Source: UBA2428 sp002343545 (GTDB lineage: Bacteria; Bdellovibrionota; UBA2428). From it: a stretch of DNA of 50,941 bases. Under the pieces are notes generated by a model that saw only the letters and a list, made by a program, of their open reading frames with translations, ran no database searches and was not told the origin of the DNA. Positions 23,775 through 32,738 of the stretch are shown here, one piece after another (position 1 is the stretch's first letter; the number at the start of each line of letters is the position of its first letter). The stretch covers positions 1 to 50,941 of the forward strand of contig CALFZE010000013.1 in assembly GCA_937952285.1 (NCBI GenBank), written 5' to 3'. The translations under genes were made by a program, and so were the position numbers.

Positions 23775-23873
23775 AGTTTGGTTTAAAAAATTATAAACCA
23801 GTTTATACCGTGCTTAGTAAAATATTGTAAATATTAAATAATATTCAAGGCACTTATTCCCAGTTTGGTTTAA
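23775..23873 (-). promoter_or_regulatory. crt operon promoter and operator repeats
   Basis: TATAAAC-CA-GTTTATA (23792-23807) is a perfect 16-bp palindrome. It overlaps a minus-strand TATAAT (23795-23790) that would start a leader of about 20-25 nt before the regulator gene. AGTTTGGTTTAA occurs twice in the same orientation (23775-23786 and 23862-23873). No clear -35 is visible. The region is strongly AT-rich compared with its neighbours. Confidence 0.55.
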
Positions 23874-23884
23874 TGCTTCTTGAA

Positions 23885-24748
23885 TCAAAACAGCCCCTTA
23901 AGCCATCCATGATCCTGCGGACGCCGCGCTACCAAGCGGATCTTTTGCTTGCAGGAATACGGGCAGCCCGACACCTTGAGCGTGAGCACCCCGAGCCGTT
24001 CGGCGTAGTATTCCGGCAGGTACGCCAAGCCACGGCCCCGCCGTACGAGCTCCTCGAGGAGCTTGAGGCTCGACGTAAGAAAGGCGACTTTGCGGGTGAA
24101 GCGATCGTCCCGCCACCCGTCCATCGACTGCTTGAGGCCGACGCGACCCAAGATCGGGCGACTCGGACTTACGAAGGAATGTTCGAGCACTTCCTCCACC
24201 GGCACCGTACGACCGCGTTTCGCCGAAGCGTAGAGCGGATGGCCCGGACCGACGACCGTGACGAAGTCCGTCTCGCCGATGACTTTCGAAACGAGGCCCG
24301 GCGTCTCTTCCGAGCTTACGATCGCAAGGTGGGCGTCTCCGCTCCCGACCTCGCGGAGCGCCCGGTCGTCGTCGCACGCATGGTACTCGAACGAAGCGCC
24401 GGGATTTCGCTTCGAGATTTGATCGCTCAGCTCCAACCCCATCTTCGAAAGCAAGACCTCGGGGCCCGCCATGACGACCTGGATCTGACCGCGGTGACCC
24501 GATATTTCCATTCGCGCGGACTCTTCCATCGCCAGGATCTGAGTTGCCCGCAGCTTGAGCAGTTTTCCTTGGTCGCTCAAACGGATGTTCCGCCCGTCGC
24601 GGACGAAGAGCTTGGCGCCGAGCTCGCCTTCGATGCGGGCGATCGCCTTGCTCAACGACGCGGGCGAGACCTTGAGCCGTTCGGACGCGCGGTGGATGTT
24701 CTCGTGCCGGGCGACCTCGACGAAATACCGGAGCTCAAATATTTCCAT
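23885..24748 (-). CDS. LysR-family transcription regulator
   Basis: This 287-aa protein has the LysR N-terminal HTH (LRYFVEVARHENIHRASERLKVSPASLSKAIARIEGELGAKLFVRDGRNIRLSDQGKLL) and a periplasmic-binding-type effector domain from about residue 90. It is the gene preceding the crt regulator on the same strand, about 125 bp away, with its own start region. No inducer can be read from sequence. There is no Shine-Dalgarno sequence; the start codon lies inside a palindrome. Confidence 0.9.
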   Translation of the reverse strand: MEIFELRYFVEVARHENIHRASERLKVSPASLSKAIARIEGELGAKLFVRDGRNIRLSDQGKLLKLRATQILAMEESARMEISGHRGQIQVVMAGPEVLLSKMGLELSDQISKRNPGASFEYHACDDDRALREVGSGDAHLAIVSSEETPGLVSKVIGETDFVTVVGPGHPLYASAKRGRTVPVEEVLEHSFVSPSRPILGRVGLKQSMDGWRDDRFTRKVAFLTSSLKLLEELVRRGRGLAYLPEYYAERLGVLTLKVSGCPYSCKQKIRLVARRPQDHGWLKGLF

Positions 24749-24756
24749 TATGGAAA
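24742..24756 (-). repeat. Palindrome over the LysR start codon
   Basis: TTTCCAT-T-ATGGAAA is a perfect 7+1+7 inverted repeat that contains the start codon of the LysR gene. A minus-strand TATATT is about 10 nt further upstream. LysR proteins commonly repress their own genes, so this may be the autoregulatory site. Confidence 0.4.
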
Positions 24757-24790
24757 CAAATATAGTGCTTTCGTTTCGAATTTTATAGCA

Positions 24791-26125
24791 TCACGAAGAG
24801 AGACCACGCGGAAGTTCCACGACGAACTTGGCGCCTTGCCCCAAGGCGCTTTCCACGCGAATGCGGCCTTGGTGCGCCCGCACGATCTCGCGGGTGATGT
24901 AGAGACCCAGACCGAGCCCACCCGCCGTCGCGCGCTGGGGCGCCACCCGCTCGTAGCGTTCGAAGATCTTTTCGTGATTCTCGGGCGCGATGCCGGGACC
25001 CCGGTCCTGGACGACGATCTGGGCCACCGGACCAAGGGCGCGGGCGGAGACCGAGACCGTTCCCTCGCCTCCGTACTTTTCGGCGTTCGTGAGCAGGTTC
25101 GTCAGAACCTGCTCTATCCTCACCTGATCCCAGATGCCCTCGATGGAGTCTTCGAGGTCCAGGCTCACCGTGCACTTGGAGCGCACGAAAGCCGGCCGCA
25201 GCCGGTTCACGACTTCGAGGACGACGTGGCAAAGGTCCAAAGGCATCAGATTCAGCTTCTGCTGGCGATGCTCGAGACAAGAAGCGTCCGTTAGGGTACG
25301 GACCAGGCTCAAGACGCGATCGATCTGCGATTCGAAACCCTCGAGCAAGCGGAGCGCCCTCGCCCGATCGAAGTCGCCGCCGTCCAGAACGGACTTCTTC
25401 TCGAAGGCGGTGCGCATCTTCATCGTGGCCAGAGGGGAGTTCAACTCGTGCGAGGCGATCGAAAGGAACTCGTCGCGCAGCTTGAGGGAGTGGTCGAGTT
25501 CGGCGTTCAAACGCTCCATCTTCTCGCGCCATTCCGTCTCGCGGGCCTCCAGGCGCTTTCTTTCGATGGCGATGCCCGCGATATGGGTGGCAACCTCGAC
25601 CTGGTAGAGTTTCGCGAGCGTCGGATCGGAGTAGCTCTTGTGGTAGAGCGCCAAGGTACCCACGACTTCGCCCGTCGAGGCGAAGATCGGGTGCGAGCGG
25701 CACGAACGAAGTCCGTTCTCGAGCGCCCAAATCCTCCATTGCTCGTTCCACTTGGTATCCGTCGCGATGTCTTCGCTCACGACACGCTCGCCCAGATGCG
25801 CACACCGGCAGCACGGACCGGCGTAGGGAGGTAGGTAACTGATTCCCGAACCTTCCAGCGAATAGTTTTTGGCATCGCTGACGTCGACTCCGGCCTTGAA
25901 GGTCTGGCTTCGTTCGTCGACGAGCAGGATCGAGCACAGGAGCCCCTCGTAGTGTTCCTCGAGAAGAAACACGAGATGATGAAGGATTTCGACCAAGGGA
26001 GCGCGCTTCGCCAGTAGTTCGAGGACACGTCGCTGGCCGGCCAGCAAAGCGTCCGCGTGCCTCATCGCCCCGACGGCACCGACCGGATCGGAGAAGGGCC
26101 GCGACGACTCGTTTGAGTTTTCCAT
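24791..26125 (-). CDS. GAF-domain sensor histidine kinase
   Basis: This 444-aa soluble kinase has a GAF domain at about 28-190, with the GAF-typical GSGISYLPPYAGPCCRCAHLGERVVSEDIATD and SHPIFASTGEVVGTLALYH. The dimerisation/phosphoacceptor helix has H226 in SIASHELNSP, and the HATPase domain shows LTNLLTNAEKYGG, VQDRGPGIAP and GLGLGLYITREIV. The paired CC-x-C and other GAF cysteines could bind a metal or haem; this is speculative. The Shine-Dalgarno is GGAGGGAGG. No response regulator gene is adjacent; the next gene is the LysR. Confidence 0.93.
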   Translation of the reverse strand: MENSNESSRPFSDPVGAVGAMRHADALLAGQRRVLELLAKRAPLVEILHHLVFLLEEHYEGLLCSILLVDERSQTFKAGVDVSDAKNYSLEGSGISYLPPYAGPCCRCAHLGERVVSEDIATDTKWNEQWRIWALENGLRSCRSHPIFASTGEVVGTLALYHKSYSDPTLAKLYQVEVATHIAGIAIERKRLEARETEWREKMERLNAELDHSLKLRDEFLSIASHELNSPLATMKMRTAFEKKSVLDGGDFDRARALRLLEGFESQIDRVLSLVRTLTDASCLEHRQQKLNLMPLDLCHVVLEVVNRLRPAFVRSKCTVSLDLEDSIEGIWDQVRIEQVLTNLLTNAEKYGGEGTVSVSARALGPVAQIVVQDRGPGIAPENHEKIFERYERVAPQRATAGGLGLGLYITREIVRAHQGRIRVESALGQGAKFVVELPRGLSS

Positions 26126-26488
26126 TCGACAACCTCCCTCCGGTAAGCGGAACTTTGTCGCTAGTCCCCTTGGATTCGGAGTGTCAACGATAGTCAGTTA
26201 GTAAATAACTAATATTGAAACACGGGAAAAACCAAACGAAATCCAAACGATCAAAGCCGGATTGAAGAAGAACGCCCGCACTGTTACGCTAACGTCACGG
26301 ACTTAATATGAATCGAATCGTAACCCTTCGCCCTTTTTCGCGCGCAAGCCTTCCCGTCCACGGGGGGATGCTTCTCAAATTCGGCTTCTGAGGCCGTAGA
26401 GCACGCTCTACGGCATTCCCGCTTCGGCGCTCCCGCCGACTTCCCAAGACTTCCGTTTTCAACGCACGGACACACTAAGGAGAAATTC
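26126..26488. other. Intergenic region with inverted repeats
   Basis: This 363-bp divergent region between the kinase and rnk has no supported gene. TTAGT-AAATA-ACTAA lies in an AT-rich part about 75 bp from the kinase start and could be an operator. GCCGTAGAGC-AC-GCTCTACGGC (26393-26414) is a perfect 10-bp inverted repeat in the probable rnk leader; no T-tract follows it. Confidence 0.5.
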
Positions 26489-26884
26489 ATGGCCACCCTT
26501 CCGTCCCTCATTCTTTCGCAAGCGGACTTCCGCAAACTTTCGGCCCTCCTGAGGACGGCCAAACCCGACATCGTCGAGCTGCTCGAGGAGGAACTGAACC
26601 GAGCGAACATTTTGCCCGAAGACGAAATCCCCTCGGACGTCGTCACGATGAACTCGCGCATCGCCTTTCTGGACCTGGACACGAAGAAAGAACAGACCGT
26701 GACTTTGAGTTATCCCCACGAGGCCGACATCGAGAGCGGCCGCGTCTCGGTTCTCGCGCCCGTCGGGGCCGCGCTCATCGGTCTCCGCGTCGGACAAAGC
26801 ATTGACTGGCCCTTGCCGGAAAGGAAAACTCGACGAATTCAGGTCACTTCCGTTTTTCGCGAGACCCGGGCGAACGAAGGGTGA
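26489..26884 (+). CDS. rnk: Rnk-like GreA/GreB C-terminal domain protein
   Basis: This 131-aa protein has a short N-terminal helical part and the FKBP-like GreA C-terminal domain: VVTMNSRIAFLDLDTKKEQTVTLSYPHEAD, RVSVLAPVGAALIGLRVGQSIDWPLP. That is the Rnk pattern (regulator of nucleoside diphosphate kinase), an RNA-polymerase-binding factor without the long Gre coiled coil. The Shine-Dalgarno is AAGGAG. Confidence 0.85.
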   Translation: MATLPSLILSQADFRKLSALLRTAKPDIVELLEEELNRANILPEDEIPSDVVTMNSRIAFLDLDTKKEQTVTLSYPHEADIESGRVSVLAPVGAALIGLRVGQSIDWPLPERKTRRIQVTSVFRETRANEG

Positions 26885-26963
26885 CGAAATATTCACACCT
26901 TCGTCGACTTTTATAATCAGTCCAAATTGATACTTTAAGGAAGGCAACCAAATAGGAGGTTCG

Positions 26964-27836
26964 ATGAAGAAGCCCATATTGAAGTTTTCTCTCCTGACCT
27001 TTTCCGCCCTGCTCGCGGCTTGCGGCAGCGGCTCGGGCGACGGCTTGTCCGAAGCGGAAGGAACGATCACCAAGGACGAGGCCGCGACGGCCGCCGACTC
27101 GATCGCGAGCGCTTTTCCGACTTCGATCGCCGGTTCGGCCGCCTTGGGCGCCGCCGGAGGCCTGATGGGCATCGACACCCTTCGCACGAACGACGACGAA
27201 AAGGACTCCTGCACGAAGAAGGAACCCGCCGAGCTCGTCGACGCGGATGACGACGGCATCCCGGTCTCTTTGAAGGTCACCTACGACTGCAAAGACGTCG
27301 GTACGATCAAGCTGAATCAGAGCGGCAGCTACTCGCTCAGCGACAAGAACGACGCCGACAAGATCGGCGGCTTCACGGGCGAAATGTCCTTCACGTCGAG
27401 CTACACGCAAGATGGCGGCTTCACGTCGGAGTCGACCTACTCCGGCAAGTTCGATCAGACCCGCGACGGCGCGACCGTCAGCGGCAGCACGAGCTACAAA
27501 CTCGAGAACAAGGGCCAGGTCGCGGGCCAAGAGTTTTCGGGCGTCGCCGCCGGCATGAACATCACGTACAAGCTCACCGGAACGGACGCGAACGACATCG
27601 AGAAGGCCGGCACCGCCGAGATCTCGGGCTTCTACGCGCTTTCGCCCGCCACGGTCGACGGCAAGCCGCAAAGCCGCGTCGTCAAGATCTCGAGCGAAGC
27701 GCTCACCTACGACGAGTCCTGCGACTCCGGCTACAAGAGCGGAACGATCACGGCGACCGACGGCAAGGATAACAAGATCGTGTACACCTTCACGGACTGC
27801 ACGGTCGCCCGTACGTATAACGGCGAAGCGATCTAA
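26964..27836 (+). CDS. Lipoprotein with beta-rich body
   Basis: This 290-aa protein has a lipobox LAAC (Cys20) after a classical signal peptide. The body contains a DADDDGIP segment like a calcium-binding loop and many short strands (VSLKVTYDC, GEMSFTSSYTQDGG, GSTSYKLENKG, NITYKLTG), suggesting a beta barrel or sandwich. Cysteines are paired across the chain. The start has AGGAGG. A TATAAT at 26912-26917 is a likely -10. A strong terminator follows. Function unknown. Confidence 0.8.
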   Translation: MKKPILKFSLLTFSALLAACGSGSGDGLSEAEGTITKDEAATAADSIASAFPTSIAGSAALGAAGGLMGIDTLRTNDDEKDSCTKKEPAELVDADDDGIPVSLKVTYDCKDVGTIKLNQSGSYSLSDKNDADKIGGFTGEMSFTSSYTQDGGFTSESTYSGKFDQTRDGATVSGSTSYKLENKGQVAGQEFSGVAAGMNITYKLTGTDANDIEKAGTAEISGFYALSPATVDGKPQSRVVKISSEALTYDESCDSGYKSGTITATDGKDNKIVYTFTDCTVARTYNGEAI

Positions 27837-27870
27837 GTTCGCACGCGGACTCGCTCGAAGCTCCGAACGA

Positions 27871-27904
27871 AGGAGTGGGGCCTTAGGCCCCACTCCTTTT
27901 TGTT
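27871..27904 (+). terminator. Rho-independent terminator
   Basis: A perfect 12-bp stem (AGGAGTGGGGCC / GGCCCCACTCCT) with a TTA loop is followed by TTTTTGTTT. It ends the lipoprotein transcript. Confidence 0.95.
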
Positions 27905-27964
27905 TGGCGCCCTTCCCGCGCCAAAGAGCTTTCCCTTGGCGGCCGCGATTGCTAGACCGTTCGG

Positions 27965-29584
27965 GTGCCTTCTTTCACCGCGAGACTAGCGAGCCGGTGG
28001 CGGGATATCCCGATCGCGAAAAAGCTCTACGCCGTCATCGGCGTCATGGCCTTCCTCATCGTCGGCGAGCTTCTGACCCTTTGGTTCGCGATGAGCACGC
28101 TTTCGGCCGTCCGCGCCTTCGTCGCCGGCGAGGGCCTCTGGTCGAAGGCGCAGAAAGACGCCGTCTTCAGCCTGCAACGTTACGTCTTCACGAGCGAGGA
28201 GTCCGACTACGCCGATTTCTTGGGCTACCTCGCCGTGTGCGAAGGCGACCGGCGGGCGCGCACCGAGCTGGCCCGCCCCCACCCCGATCTGGAAGTCGTC
28301 CGCGAAGGGTTCCTGGCGGGACGCAACCATCCCGACGACATCGCCAAGATGACGCAGCTCCTGCTTCGCTTCGAATCGATCGGCTATATCCGTGAGGCCA
28401 TCGAGGCCTGGGCGGACGCCGACCTTCTGCTGGTCGAGCTCCAGCGCTACGGGCGCGAGTACCGCGAGGAAGTCCGCGCGCGGGGCCCCGACCCCGAACG
28501 CCGGATCGTGATGCTCGAGAAGATCCAGGTCTTCAACGAAAACCTGACCCTGCTCGAGGATCGCTTTTCCCACGTCCTGGGCGAAGGGTCGCGGTGGCTC
28601 GAGGCCGTCATCATCACCGCGCTCTCGCTCCTCGTGCTCACCGTCGAGACCGTGGGCTTGATGCTCGCCTTCCTCACGAGCCGCTCGCTCTCGGGCGGTC
28701 TCTCCGAGATCTCCGCCGCGGCGACGGCCATCGGGTTAGGCGACTTCGACCGCCGCGTTCCGGTACGTGGACGCGACGAGATCGGCATCCTGGCCGAAGC
28801 CATCAATCGCATGGGCGAAACCCTGCGCAGCTCCTACACGGCTCTGGAGGGCCGCGTCGAAGCCCGCACCCACGAATTGGCCAAGGCGGTTCAAGCACGC
28901 GACGAGTTCCTCTCGCTCGCATCGCACGAGCTCCGTACGCCGGTCACCTCGATGAGCCTGCAGATCGAGTTGCGCAAGACCCTGCTCGGCTCGGGCGACC
29001 TCTCCCATTTCACGCCGGAGAAGCTGCAGAAAATGCTTTTGGCGGACGAGCGGCAGATCAAACGGCTTTCTCGTCTCATCGAAGACATGCTCGACATTTC
29101 GCGTATCGGCGCACGCAAGATGCATATCGAGAAAGAGGCCTTCAATCTGGCCGAAACCACCCAGTCCGTCGTCGATCGCTTCCTTCCGTCGTTCCAGGCC
29201 GCGAACTGCCAGATCACGTTGCGGAGCGAAGCCGACGTGCCGGCCTACGGCGATCCTTCCCGCATCGAGCAAATCCTCGAGAACCTCCTGACGAATGCCT
29301 TGAAATACGGCCAAGGAAAGCCGGTTACGGTCAGCTGCCGAACGGAGAACGGGCAGGCTTGCCTGAGCGTCGTCGACCAGGGCCGGGGCATCGCCGCGGA
29401 CGACCAAGAACGGATTTTCCAACCCTTCGAACGGGTCCGCTCCGAATACGGGATCACGGGCCTTGGCCTCGGACTCTATATCGCGCGCCAAATCGCCTCC
29501 CTCAACGGCGGCCACCTCGAAGTCCAAAGCGAAGTCGGGCAAGGCTCCGCGTTCCGGCTTCGGATACCCGGCTCAAATATCTAA
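27965..29584 (+). CDS. Membrane sensor histidine kinase with HAMP
   Basis: This 539-aa protein has two membrane helices (about 21-45 and 212-238) flanking an extracytoplasmic helical sensor of about 165 residues. A HAMP domain (about 238-292), a coiled stretch, the HisKA box SLASHELRTP with H321 and an HATPase domain (LENLLTNALKYG, DQGRGIAADD, GLGLGLYIARQIA) follow. The start is GTG without a clear Shine-Dalgarno. The nearest genes do not include a response regulator, so its partner is unknown. Confidence 0.92.
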   Translation: MPSFTARLASRWRDIPIAKKLYAVIGVMAFLIVGELLTLWFAMSTLSAVRAFVAGEGLWSKAQKDAVFSLQRYVFTSEESDYADFLGYLAVCEGDRRARTELARPHPDLEVVREGFLAGRNHPDDIAKMTQLLLRFESIGYIREAIEAWADADLLLVELQRYGREYREEVRARGPDPERRIVMLEKIQVFNENLTLLEDRFSHVLGEGSRWLEAVIITALSLLVLTVETVGLMLAFLTSRSLSGGLSEISAAATAIGLGDFDRRVPVRGRDEIGILAEAINRMGETLRSSYTALEGRVEARTHELAKAVQARDEFLSLASHELRTPVTSMSLQIELRKTLLGSGDLSHFTPEKLQKMLLADERQIKRLSRLIEDMLDISRIGARKMHIEKEAFNLAETTQSVVDRFLPSFQAANCQITLRSEADVPAYGDPSRIEQILENLLTNALKYGQGKPVTVSCRTENGQACLSVVDQGRGIAADDQERIFQPFERVRSEYGITGLGLGLYIARQIASLNGGHLEVQSEVGQGSAFRLRIPGSNI

Positions 29585-29640
29585 AGTTACTTGATCTTTA
29601 GGTCCCTCATTTCTTCCGCCGACGCGACCGATAAGAACGT

Positions 29641-31173
29641 ATGCGCCTTGCGCGACGAGTCCTCATCGCCGTTTCGCTCGTGGGCGCTTCGCGAACGGCG
29701 AGCGCCGACAAAAATTTTCTCGCCATCGGCGGACAGGAACTCGCCAAGGCGCCGTGTCTATCGCCCCCGCCTACGACCCCGGAAATCCAGAACTGGCTCG
29801 TCCGGCGCTTCGAAGGGCAGGCACGGGCCTCCCGCACGGTCCATGGCGGGCAGCTCGCAAACCAACCCCAAGAGCTTCTGCGGATCTTCGAAGAGCTCGT
29901 GACTGCCGCCACGGACGAACCCGATCCTCCGTTCACGACCAAACGCCTCGACCTTTCCCACTGCACGACGGTGTTCTGCGGGCTCCAGACGCTTTACGGC
30001 CTCGACGCGGGGCTTCGTCTCGCCTACTTACGCGCGCGCTTCGGCATGAACGTCTCTTCGCTCGCGAGCCGAAGCCTCGTCGTCAAAGAGTGGAAGGTCA
30101 CGGAACTCAACGAGCTCATTCAAGCCCTCGAAGACCTTCCGCCGCATTTCTTCCCCTTCACCGAGAATCCTCGCTACTTCTTCCGGCGCCGTGATGCTCG
30201 CGGCACGGTCGCGGCGAACGCCGGGCTCGGCGTCTTCGACGCTTGGGCGGCCGAAAAACCCGGCGAACGACGCGCGATCCTGTCGCACGAGATCGCGCAT
30301 ATGCTCTCGCGCAACGTCTTCGACAAGTCCGAGACCTGGCAGCAGCTCGGTCGCTGGAAGCGGCTCGGAGGCGAAAAGTGGCAGAGCGGCGCGAAGAACG
30401 CCTCGGTCTCGTACTACGCCGAGACCAACCCTTTCGAAGACTTCGCCGAATCCTTCATCGCCTACCGGTACCGACCCGAACTCCTGCGATCGGCCTCGCC
30501 CGGCAAGTACGCCTACCTGAGCACGTATCTCTTCGGCGGCCTCGACTACGCCGACGGAAGCGCCTGCTCACGACGGGCGCCCTTCGCCGAGGAAGCCGCC
30601 CGCTTCGCGCAAGAGCTTCCCCAACTGCCCTTCGCCGCAGACATCCCGCTCGGCGAGAAAGAGTGCGCGGCGGAGTGGAGCGCCTTCGTAGCGGGACTCA
30701 TCCGGCAACCTAAGATCGATACCCGGCGACTTGCTGGCTGTCTTTCCGCCGGTGCCCTTCGATCCGCGTTCGAAGCCAGAATTCTCGCGACCATTCCGGG
30801 TGGCCGACGGGACCTGCTCGCCGTCTCCCCCGCCTTCCAGACGATGCGTCTTCCGCCCGCGGAATGGCCAGCGTTCAGACGAACCTTCGACGGTTTCGTG
30901 CGGGACTGGCTTGCAAACTCGATGTCCCGTTATTTGGCGAACCAGATTCTCGTGCTGCGATCGGCAGGTACCGCGTGTCCCAACGACCCGTATGCAGCCA
31001 ACGACTTTCTGGACCTCGAAGGTCCGACCAAGGATGCGATGCGTTCGATCGTCCTCGCGAACCGTGAGCTCTTCTCGAAGCTTTCGATGACCTTGTGCGA
31101 GCGCCTCAAGGAAACCGGCGGCGACTTCCCTCCGAAGGCTCCCGCCGTCCGAGAATACTTCTTCCGGCCCTGA
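29641..31173 (+). CDS. Secreted zinc metallopeptidase (HExxH)
   Basis: This 510-aa protein has a signal peptide ending near ASA and a zinc site HEIAH at 216-220 (AILSHEIAHMLSRN). About 45 residues later FEDFAESFIAYRYRPELL offers E266/E270 as a third ligand, the gluzincin pattern. Cysteines at 108, 113 and in the C-terminal half (SACS, KECAAEW, AGCLS, TACP, TLCE) suggest disulfides. A periplasmic or extracellular peptidase is likely; substrate unknown. No Shine-Dalgarno is visible before the ATG. Confidence 0.65.
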   Translation: MRLARRVLIAVSLVGASRTASADKNFLAIGGQELAKAPCLSPPPTTPEIQNWLVRRFEGQARASRTVHGGQLANQPQELLRIFEELVTAATDEPDPPFTTKRLDLSHCTTVFCGLQTLYGLDAGLRLAYLRARFGMNVSSLASRSLVVKEWKVTELNELIQALEDLPPHFFPFTENPRYFFRRRDARGTVAANAGLGVFDAWAAEKPGERRAILSHEIAHMLSRNVFDKSETWQQLGRWKRLGGEKWQSGAKNASVSYYAETNPFEDFAESFIAYRYRPELLRSASPGKYAYLSTYLFGGLDYADGSACSRRAPFAEEAARFAQELPQLPFAADIPLGEKECAAEWSAFVAGLIRQPKIDTRRLAGCLSAGALRSAFEARILATIPGGRRDLLAVSPAFQTMRLPPAEWPAFRRTFDGFVRDWLANSMSRYLANQILVLRSAGTACPNDPYAANDFLDLEGPTKDAMRSIVLANRELFSKLSMTLCERLKETGGDFPPKAPAVREYFFRP

Positions 31174-31207
31174 CCATCCCCGTCCGATCTCGGTTAGGAT
31201 CAAAGCG

Positions 31208-32707
31208 ATGCCGGCCCGACGCCTTTTGCTCGTTCTCTTTTCGCTCTACGCGCTCCGCATCTGGATTTCGTCGCGCCTCGGCCTCCACGCCGACGAAGCC
31301 TACTACTGGGTTTGGTCACGGCACTTGGCTTGGGGCTACTTCGACCATCCCCCGATGATCGCCTGGATCATCCGGATCGGCGACGACACCGTCGGGGCGC
31401 TGCTGCCCGAGGCTTGGCGCGCGAGCCAAGCCGGCGCGCAGATCGCCATGCGCGCGCTGCCCATGCTGCTGACGGCCGTGGTGACGCCCTATTTCTTGGT
31501 CCGCGCCATCGAACGCCTCCAACGGAAGCCGATCGACGCGGCCCAAGGCACCGTGTTGTTGAGCACGCCGCTTTTCGTGCTGGGACCGATGATCGTCACG
31601 CCGGACGCGCCCTTCTTCGCGGCCTGGGCGGGAGCGCTTTATCTCGTCTTGCGCTTTCCCTCGGCGTGGCGGAAGGAAGCAACTCCCTGGCGACCGTCTT
31701 TGGCCGTGGGGCTCGGGATTTGCCTGGGAATCGCGGGGCTCTCCAAGTATTCCGCCGTGCTCGCGGCGGTGCTCGTCGTGGGCGCGCGGATCGGGATCGC
31801 GAATCTCTTCGTCGCGGGCGGCGTCGCGCTCGCGATTTTCGCCCCGCATTTGGCGTGGCAGATCGGCGGCGGCGCGGGCGCGCAAGACGGAGGCCTCTTC
31901 TTCCAGCTGCGCAACGGGCTTGGTTCCCGAAGCGGGGCCCCCAACTGGTCTCAGGTCGGCGACCTTTGGCTCACGCAAGCGCTTTTCTGGTCGCCCGCTT
32001 TGTTCTTGGGCAGTCTCGTCGTCGCGTTTCGACGCGCGCCCGAGGCTTCTTTATCGCGCAGGCTCCTCGCGTGGGCCTTCCTGCCCGTGCTCTTCTTCTC
32101 TTGGGCCGCCCTGCACCGCCGGCCCGAAGGCAACTGGCCCCTCGTGGGTTGTCTCGCGGCGATCGTGCTCGTGCTAGCGTTCGCGCGCGGTCGAAAGGGC
32201 TGTCTCCTAGCGATCGGATTCTCGAACCTGCTCGTGCTCACGGTCGGCTTCGCGCTGGTCGGCGGAGCTTCGACCCTCGCCCCGCTCGCGAGCGCTTGGC
32301 CCCGGCTCCGGGTCGAGCTCGAAAAACCCTCGCGCGCCCACGAGTTCGAGGCCTGGCGGGACCTGCACGCCCAAGCTTTTCGCGCGATGGCGTCGGACTC
32401 CGCGCCGGTTCGGGTCCAGAGTTACCAACTTCTCTCGACCTTGCTTTTTTTCGACGCGATCGCCCCGGCCGAAAAACGTTTCGGCGATCGGCTGAAGATC
32501 TGGAGCGAGGCCTCGCGCGCCAGCCAGTTCGACGCGTGGGAAGAGTACCGTTTCCCTTTGCGGGAACACCCGGCGCATTGGCGTTTCGTCTCGGGTCCCC
32601 ATTTGCCCGACGACCGACCGCCCTGCCCCGTCGTCGAGCTTCTCGAGAAGGGCGACGCGCGACGCCCTTTCCGCGTCATTCGCTGCGAAGCCGGTCAGGG
32701 TCTTTGA
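31208..32707 (+). CDS. GT39/ArnT-type membrane glycosyltransferase
   Basis: This 499-aa protein has about 10 membrane segments. The first luminal loop carries the acidic signature LHADEAYYWVWSRHLAWGYFDHPPMIAW, diagnostic of dolichyl-phosphate-mannose/ArnT-type enzymes using polyprenyl-phosphate sugars. It probably glycosylates a lipid or exported protein on the outer face of the inner membrane. The stop codon is inside a TTGACA word upstream of the next gene. AGGA lies 8 nt before the ATG. Confidence 0.85.
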   Translation: MPARRLLLVLFSLYALRIWISSRLGLHADEAYYWVWSRHLAWGYFDHPPMIAWIIRIGDDTVGALLPEAWRASQAGAQIAMRALPMLLTAVVTPYFLVRAIERLQRKPIDAAQGTVLLSTPLFVLGPMIVTPDAPFFAAWAGALYLVLRFPSAWRKEATPWRPSLAVGLGICLGIAGLSKYSAVLAAVLVVGARIGIANLFVAGGVALAIFAPHLAWQIGGGAGAQDGGLFFQLRNGLGSRSGAPNWSQVGDLWLTQALFWSPALFLGSLVVAFRRAPEASLSRRLLAWAFLPVLFFSWAALHRRPEGNWPLVGCLAAIVLVLAFARGRKGCLLAIGFSNLLVLTVGFALVGGASTLAPLASAWPRLRVELEKPSRAHEFEAWRDLHAQAFRAMASDSAPVRVQSYQLLSTLLFFDAIAPAEKRFGDRLKIWSEASRASQFDAWEEYRFPLREHPAHWRFVSGPHLPDDRPPCPVVELLEKGDARRPFRVIRCEAGQGL

Positions 32708-32738
32708 CAATCCTGGTTCCGTGGACGATTTCTTTTTC

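Noticed and set aside
26284..27280. Minus-strand frames over the rnk and lipoprotein genes
   Set aside because: They are antisense to genes with good Shine-Dalgarno sequences and recognisable domains and have no features of their own.
29585..29640. FliA-type promoter before the metallopeptidase gene
   Set aside because: ACCGATAA resembles a sigma-28 -10, but no TAAA occurs at the required distance.
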